Source: Sphingomonas carotinifaciens (GTDB taxonomy: Bacteria; Pseudomonadota; Alphaproteobacteria; Sphingomonadales; Sphingomonadaceae). Taken from it: DNA of 64,000 bases. Below the pieces are notes generated by a model. It searched no databases and was not told where the DNA came from. It saw nothing but the letters and a program-made list of their open reading frames with translations. Shown piece by piece: positions 59,772 through 64,000 of this stretch (the first letter of the stretch is position 1; each line of letters opens with the position of its first letter). The translations under genes and the position numbers were made by a program. Location: NCBI RefSeq assembly GCF_009789535.1, contig NZ_WSUT01000005.1:186001-250000 (forward strand), in the 5' to 3' direction.

Positions 59772-61921
59772 TCGGCAGCGTCCTGTTCGGGTGGCATGTT
59801 ATGTCCCAGCAGCCTCAACACTTCTTCGGCCGCTTTCACAAGGTTGGTGCCCGGGCCGAAGATCGCCTGCACCCCGGCATCGCGCAGCGCCTGGTAATCC
59901 TGCGCCGGGATCACCCCGCCCGCGATCACCTTGATATCGGGGCGGCCGGCCTCCCGCAGATGGCCGATCAACTCGGGAATCAGCGTCTTGTGCCCCGCCG
60001 CCAGGCTGGAGGCACCGACCACGTCGACATCCTTCTCGATCGCCAGCACCGCGGCCTCGTCGGGCGTCTGGAACAGCGGCCCGGACACGACATCGAACCC
60101 CAGGTCGCCGAACATCGACGATACCAGATTGGCGCCGCGATCATGCCCGTCCTGCCCCATCTTGGCGACCAGCATCCGGGGGCGACGCCCCAGCCGCCGC
60201 TCGGTCGCGGACACGCCCTCCTGCAACCGCACCCAGCGCACGTCCTCGCCGTAAGCGCCGCCATAGATGCCCTTTACCGGCACCGGCTGCGTCCCATAGC
60301 GACCAAAGGCGTCTTCCATCGCCGCCGAAATCTCGCCCAGCGTCGCGTGGTGGCGCGCGCATTCGACCGCGAAAGCCAGCAGATTATGCTCGTACCGGCC
60401 GGAGGCTTCCCGCGCCGCATCCCGCAACGCCGCCAGCGCCGCCTGACACGCCGCCTCGTCCCGCGTTTCGCGCAACCGTGCCAGCCGCGCGACCTGCGCC
60501 TCGCGCACCGCATGATTGTCGACGTCCAGAATATCGATCGGCGACTCCTCGCTCGACCGGTATTTGTTCACCCCCACGATCACGTCCTCGCCGCGGTCCG
60601 CACGTGCGGCGCGCGCGGCGGCGGCTTCCTCGATCATCGCCTTGGGCCAGCCGGCGTCCACCGCGCGGGCCATGCCGCCCTCCGCCTCCACGCGGTCGAG
60701 CAATTCGGTCGCGCGCGTCACCAGGTCCTGGGTCAGCGCCTCGACATAATAGCTGCCGCCCAGCGGATCGACGACATGGGTGATCCCCGCCTCTTCCTGC
60801 AACACCAGTTGCGTGTTGCGTGCGATCCGCGCGGAAAAGTCGGTGGGCAGCGCGATCGCCTCGTCCAGCGCGTTGGTATGCAGCGACTGGGTGCCGCCGA
60901 ACGCCGCCGCCATCGCCTCGATCGTGGTGCGGATGACGTTGGTGTACGGGTCCTGCTCCTGCAGGCTGACCCCGCTGGTCTGGCAATGCGTGCGCAGCAT
61001 CTTGGAGCGCTCGTCCTTTGCCCCCAGCTCGGTCATCACCCGGTGCCACAGCGTGCGCGCGGCGCGCAGCTTGGCGACCTCCATGAAGAAGTTCATGCCA
61101 ATCGCGAAGAAAAAGGACAGGCGCCCGGCGAACTTGTCGATATCCAGCCCCGCCGCCATCGCCGCGCGCACATATTCGCGACCATCGGCAATGGTGAAGG
61201 CCAGTTCCTGCACCTGCGTCGCCCCGGCCTCCTGCATGTGGTAGCCGGAGATCGAGATGGAATTGAACTTCGGCATCTCGGCCGAGGTATAGGCGATGAT
61301 GTCCGACACGATCCGCATGCTGGGCGCCGGCGGATAGATATAGGTGTTGCGGACCATGAACTCCTTCAGGATGTCGTTCTGAATGGTCCCTTCCAGCTTT
61401 GCGCGGGGCACGCCCTGCTCCTCGCCCGCGACGATGAAGAAGGCGAGGATCGGGATCACCGCGCCGTTCATCGTCATCGATACCGACATCTGGTCGAGCG
61501 GAATGCCGTCGAACAGGATCTTCATGTCCTCGACCGAATCGATCGCGACGCCCGCCTTGCCGACATCGCCGACGACGCGCGGATGATCCGAATCATAACC
61601 GCGATGCGTGGCCAGGTCGAAGGCGACCGACAGCCCCTTCTGCCCCGCCGCCAGGTTGCGGCGGTAAAAGGCGTTGGAGGCCTCCGCGGTGGAGAAGCCG
61701 GCATATTGCCGGATCGTCCACGGCCGCCCGGCATACATGCTGGCGCGCACCCCGCGGGTGAACGGCGCGAAACCGGGCAGGCCGGGGTCGGCGGTCACAT
61801 CCTCGGGCGTGTAGAGCGGCTTGACCGCGATCCCCTCCGGCGTGTGCCAGGTGAGATCGGCGCCCTTGACCTCTTTCGCCGCGGCGGCGGCCCAATCGTC
61901 CAGCGTCGGCTTGTCGGCCAT
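59768..61921 (-). CDS. scpA: methylmalonyl-CoA mutase
   Basis: A 717-aa B12-dependent mutase (one-chain type, like E. coli ScpA/Sbm) that converts methylmalonyl-CoA to succinyl-CoA. The substrate barrel occupies about 1-540 and the cobalamin domain the end, with DGHDRG where His593 replaces the base of the cofactor. The ATG at 61921 has GGAGG; an in-frame ATG 17 codons earlier gives an unrelated leader. Together with pccA and the epimerase it completes propionate entry into the TCA cycle. Confidence 0.97.
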   Translation of the reverse strand: MADKPTLDDWAAAAAKEVKGADLTWHTPEGIAVKPLYTPEDVTADPGLPGFAPFTRGVRASMYAGRPWTIRQYAGFSTAEASNAFYRRNLAAGQKGLSVAFDLATHRGYDSDHPRVVGDVGKAGVAIDSVEDMKILFDGIPLDQMSVSMTMNGAVIPILAFFIVAGEEQGVPRAKLEGTIQNDILKEFMVRNTYIYPPAPSMRIVSDIIAYTSAEMPKFNSISISGYHMQEAGATQVQELAFTIADGREYVRAAMAAGLDIDKFAGRLSFFFAIGMNFFMEVAKLRAARTLWHRVMTELGAKDERSKMLRTHCQTSGVSLQEQDPYTNVIRTTIEAMAAAFGGTQSLHTNALDEAIALPTDFSARIARNTQLVLQEEAGITHVVDPLGGSYYVEALTQDLVTRATELLDRVEAEGGMARAVDAGWPKAMIEEAAAARAARADRGEDVIVGVNKYRSSEESPIDILDVDNHAVREAQVARLARLRETRDEAACQAALAALRDAAREASGRYEHNLLAFAVECARHHATLGEISAAMEDAFGRYGTQPVPVKGIYGGAYGEDVRWVRLQEGVSATERRLGRRPRMLVAKMGQDGHDRGANLVSSMFGDLGFDVVSGPLFQTPDEAAVLAIEKDVDVVGASSLAAGHKTLIPELIGHLREAGRPDIKVIAGGVIPAQDYQALRDAGVQAIFGPGTNLVKAAEEVLRLLGHNMPPEQDAAE

Positions 61922-62027
61922 TACGCCTCCTGCTCCAATGTCCCGGCCGCGGCGGATTGCCGCATCGTCCATGCTTATTTTGTTTCCTTAAACCGGAACA
62001 ATCGTGCCGAGGCAAGCCGGGCCGGGA
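61922..62027 (-). promoter_or_regulatory. AT-rich scpA upstream region with inverted repeat
   Basis: Within this 106-base gap, 61976-62000 is the only AT-rich island for kilobases and contains TGTTTCC-TTAAACC-GGAACA (61981-62000), an inverted repeat with one unpaired base. It lies about 55-80 bases upstream of scpA and could be its promoter or operator. No known regulator site is matched. Confidence 0.35.
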
Positions 62028-62810
62028 TCACGCCCCGCGGAACGCCGGCGCCCGTTTGTTCAGGAACGCCATGCCCCCTTCGGTGGCGTCCGCACTGCCG
62101 CGTGCGAGGCGCTGGTCGGCCGCCTCGCGGGTCATCGCCGCGGCATAGTCGCTTGAAAACCCGTCGTGCAGCGCGCGCCGCATCAGCCCCAGCGCCACCG
62201 TCGGCCCTGCCGCCAGCCGCCCGGCCAGCGCCAGCGCCTCGGCGTCCAGCGCATCGTCGGCGACCACGCGGTGGATCATGCCCCATTCCAGCGCGCGGGC
62301 AGCCGGCACCCGCTCGCCCAGCATCATCATCTCCGCGGCGCGCGCCCGGCCGATCAGCCGCGGCAACATCCACGACGCGCCGCCATCGGGGACCAGCCCG
62401 ATATTGACAAAGGCGTGCAGGAAATAGGCGCTGTCGCTCGCCACGCAGAAATCGGCGGCCAGCGCCAGGCTGCATCCGATGCCGGCCGCGGGGCCCCGAA
62501 CCGCGCTGACCACCGGCACGCCCAGGTCCGCGATCGCCAGCAGCGCCGGATTGTAGCTGCGGGTCAGCGCCGCCTCGGTCGCCTCGCCAGGATCACCCTC
62601 GCGCAGCGCCACCGCGGCCACGTCCGCCCCCGAACAGAAGCCGCGCCCCGCGCCCGCCAGCAACACCGCGCGCGCTCCCGCCAGATCGCGAAGCGCACCG
62701 GTCAGCGCCTCGAACATCTCGGGCGGTGCCGCGTTCAGCCGATCGGGACGATTGAGCGTCAGCACCAGCACGTCGCCGCGCCGCTCGCTCAGGACCAGGG
62801 GCGCGCTCAT
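62028..62810 (-). CDS. enoyl-CoA hydratase/isomerase family protein (PaaG-like)
   Basis: A 260-aa crotonase-fold enzyme. The oxyanion-hole segments are GAGRGFCSGADV (near 53-64) and RGPAAGIGCSLALAADF (near 105-121); FVNIGLVPDGGASWMLPRLIG follows, as in PaaG-type isomerases with Asp as catalytic residue, and not the Glu-Glu pair of classic hydratases. The exact CoA substrate is unknown. It overlaps the epimerase gene (ATGA) and precedes scpA, so it may supply or drain the propionyl-CoA route. Confidence 0.88.
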   Translation of the reverse strand: MSAPLVLSERRGDVLVLTLNRPDRLNAAPPEMFEALTGALRDLAGARAVLLAGAGRGFCSGADVAAVALREGDPGEATEAALTRSYNPALLAIADLGVPVVSAVRGPAAGIGCSLALAADFCVASDSAYFLHAFVNIGLVPDGGASWMLPRLIGRARAAEMMMLGERVPAARALEWGMIHRVVADDALDAEALALAGRLAAGPTVALGLMRRALHDGFSSDYAAAMTREAADQRLARGSADATEGGMAFLNKRAPAFRGA

Positions 62811-63223
62811 GCGTGGCTTTCCATCAGTTCGACCAGCATGCCGCCGGTATCGCGCGGGTGGACGAACACGATGGGCGTGCCGTGCGCGCCGATGCGCGGC
62901 TCGCCCAGCACGGTCGCGCCCTTTGCCTTCATCGCCGCGACCGCGGCATGGATGTCGGGCACCTCGAAGCAGACATGATGCTGCCCGCCTGCCGGGTTCT
63001 TCTTCAAAAAGCCTGCGATCGGCGAGGCTTCGTCATAGGGTTCGATCAATTCGATCTGGGTGTTGGGCGCATCGATGAAACACACCTTCACCCCTTGCGC
63101 CGGCAGGTCGAACGGCTCCCCGATCGCCTCGGCCCCCAACAGGTCCCGCCACATCTCGATCGACGCCGCGATCGACGGCGTCGCCACCCCCACATGATTC
63201 AACCGCCCCAACGCCATCTTCAT
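62807..63223 (-). CDS. mce: methylmalonyl-CoA epimerase
   Basis: A 138-aa vicinal-oxygen-chelate protein that interconverts the (S) and (R) forms of methylmalonyl-CoA between the PccA and ScpA steps. Metal ligands are visible as His (LNHVGVAT), Gln/Glu (TQIELIEP), His (GQHHVCFEV) and Glu (MLVELME). The length is normal. Its stop overlaps the enoyl-CoA hydratase start, and the gene upstream ends 5 bases before it. Confidence 0.94.
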   Translation of the reverse strand: MKMALGRLNHVGVATPSIAASIEMWRDLLGAEAIGEPFDLPAQGVKVCFIDAPNTQIELIEPYDEASPIAGFLKKNPAGGQHHVCFEVPDIHAAVAAMKAKGATVLGEPRIGAHGTPIVFVHPRDTGGMLVELMESHA

Positions 63224-63227
63224 CTCC

Positions 63228-64000
63228 TCAACAGCCTTGCAGCATGTTCGCCTCGCCGCCCTCTACCCGATACGCATCCCCCACCCGCACATACCGCGCC
63301 TCAAACGCCCGCGTGCCGGTAAAACGAACGATAAAGGATTGATCGGGCACGATCTTCACGATCTTCCCCTGGCTCGATTGCGGCCGCCCGACCGCCGCCC
63401 TGCCATCATCATAGCTGTCCAGGAAATCGGCCAGCTTCACCGGCCCGGTCGGCTGCAGCTCGACCAGCGTGGTGCGCCCGCAGGTATAGCCCTGCCACGT
63501 CCCGCCACCCTGCGCCTGGACCACCGGCAGGCGGCCGAACTTGTTCGACACGCTCCAGTCGCTCATCCGCCCCATGGTGCCGGCCAGCACCGCTTCGGGA
63601 AAGCGCCGATCGACCGCATAGCGTTCGCCGTCCGGCTTCAGATAGGTGATGTCCAGCCGCCCGGAGGAAACATGCGCGGGCTCGGCCACCTGCCCCTCGC
63701 TGACCAGCACCGGGCCGAACGGCGTATCGACCAGCCGGTGTTCGTCGAACACATAATGCTCGCCCGACTCGCTTTCTGCCGTGTTGCCCGCCGGGAACGC
63801 GGCCTTCACCGCCGCCGCCAGCCGCTCGTCGGGCAGCAGCCCCGCGACATTGGGCGTCGCGGGCGGCACGTCTGCAGTGGCGGCCGGCGTCGCGGCGGGC
63901 CGCGGCGCCTCGTTCGCCGCCCGCTCGCGCCACCACAGCACCGCCAGCACGACCACCGCCGCCAGCAACAGCAGCGTCAGCCATGGCAGCCTGCGCCCGC
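63228..64000 (-). CDS. membrane-anchored protein of unknown function (5' end off window)
   Basis: A frame running off the right edge on the minus strand. At the visible start the sequence LPWLTLLLLAAVVVLAVLWW is a membrane helix; it is followed by an Ala/Pro linker and a domain of about 200 residues with GEHYVFDEHRLVDTPFGPVLV, YLKPDGERYAVDRRFPEAV and CGRTTLVELQPTG near the end. No family is recognised. A single-span protein with a periplasmic sensor or binding domain is the simplest reading. The start codon is beyond position 64000 or is a non-ATG codon near 63968. Confidence 0.7.
   Translation of the reverse strand, partial: GRRLPWLTLLLLAAVVVLAVLWWRERAANEAPRPAATPAATADVPPATPNVAGLLPDERLAAAVKAAFPAGNTAESESGEHYVFDEHRLVDTPFGPVLVSEGQVAEPAHVSSGRLDITYLKPDGERYAVDRRFPEAVLAGTMGRMSDWSVSNKFGRLPVVQAQGGGTWQGYTCGRTTLVELQPTGPVKLADFLDSYDDGRAAVGRPQSSQGKIVKIVPDQSFIVRFTGTRAFEARYVRVGDAYRVEGGEANMLQGC

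Noticed and set aside
59801..62407. An 868-codon plus-strand frame opposite scpA
   Set aside because: Shadow of scpA; composition is His/Arg-rich and no domain is visible.

Overview
The window is a 64-kb piece of a high-GC alphaproteobacterial chromosome, most likely Sphingomonas or a close sphingomonad. The basis is overall codon use and gene content: cyo quinol oxidase, a glycogen operon ending in trehalase, rsmE-gshA adjacency, a DUF4142/SDR/Zn-dehydrogenase/SRPBCC stress operon behind an EcfG-like promoter, and sphingomonad-style intergenic palindromes. This is inference, since no rRNA or taxonomic marker was compared. I see no integrase, transposase, phage genes, CRISPR array or plasmid functions, so the region looks like stable chromosome.

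Layout. 1-4.3 kb: typA (minus), divergent from a telA-family gene and its membrane partner, then a 54-aa zinc-finger protein. 4.3-4.65 kb: non-coding, with two kinds of repeat. 4.7-12.4 kb: inositol-phosphatase family, pmbA, ubiA, ppk2, rsmE, gshA and an ICMT-like membrane methyltransferase. 12.4-12.6 kb: tRNA-Gly(TCC) and tRNA-Tyr(GTA). 12.8-17.6 kb: M28 peptidase, rlmB, ferredoxin, AlkA-type glycosylase, Nramp transporter. 17.7-30.1 kb: glgP-glgB-glgC-glgA-pgm-(repeat)-glgX-treA, coupled by start/stop overlaps and making a full glycogen synthesis and degradation circuit plus trehalose hydrolysis. 30.1-34.5 kb: cyoABCD and a small membrane protein (minus). 34.6-38.6 kb: a CitE-like lyase, then the SRPBCC-ADH-SDR-DUF4142 operon. 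38.6-44.2 kb: pncC/cinA C-terminal type, an Mla lipid transport operon (mlaE with a fused STAS domain, mlaF, mlaD, lipoprotein) and a DUF445 gene. 44.3-46.4 kb: TIGR02117-like protein, small lipoprotein, glycerophosphodiesterase. 46.4-51.8 kb: a molybdenum aldehyde oxidoreductase (paoABC) with xdhC and mocA-like maturation genes. 51.7-56.6 kb: a MacAB-TolC-type tripartite efflux operon. 56.6-63.2 kb: propionyl-CoA/methylmalonyl-CoA genes (pccA, scpA, epimerase) with bioB and an enoyl-CoA hydratase. 63.2 kb to the end: a partial membrane-anchored protein of unknown function.

The genes are mostly housekeeping or central metabolism. The least expected material is small or non-coding: a family of GC-rich double-hairpin intergenic repeats, one copy carrying a second palindrome inside its own stem; a CGAGTAG/GCGTATCGAG repeat; a 54-aa double CxxCGGxG zinc-finger protein; an EcfG-like promoter; a hairpin shared by the convergent treA and cyoD ends; and a patch of atypical codons in glgP. 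I found no strong candidate for a wholly new multi-gene system.
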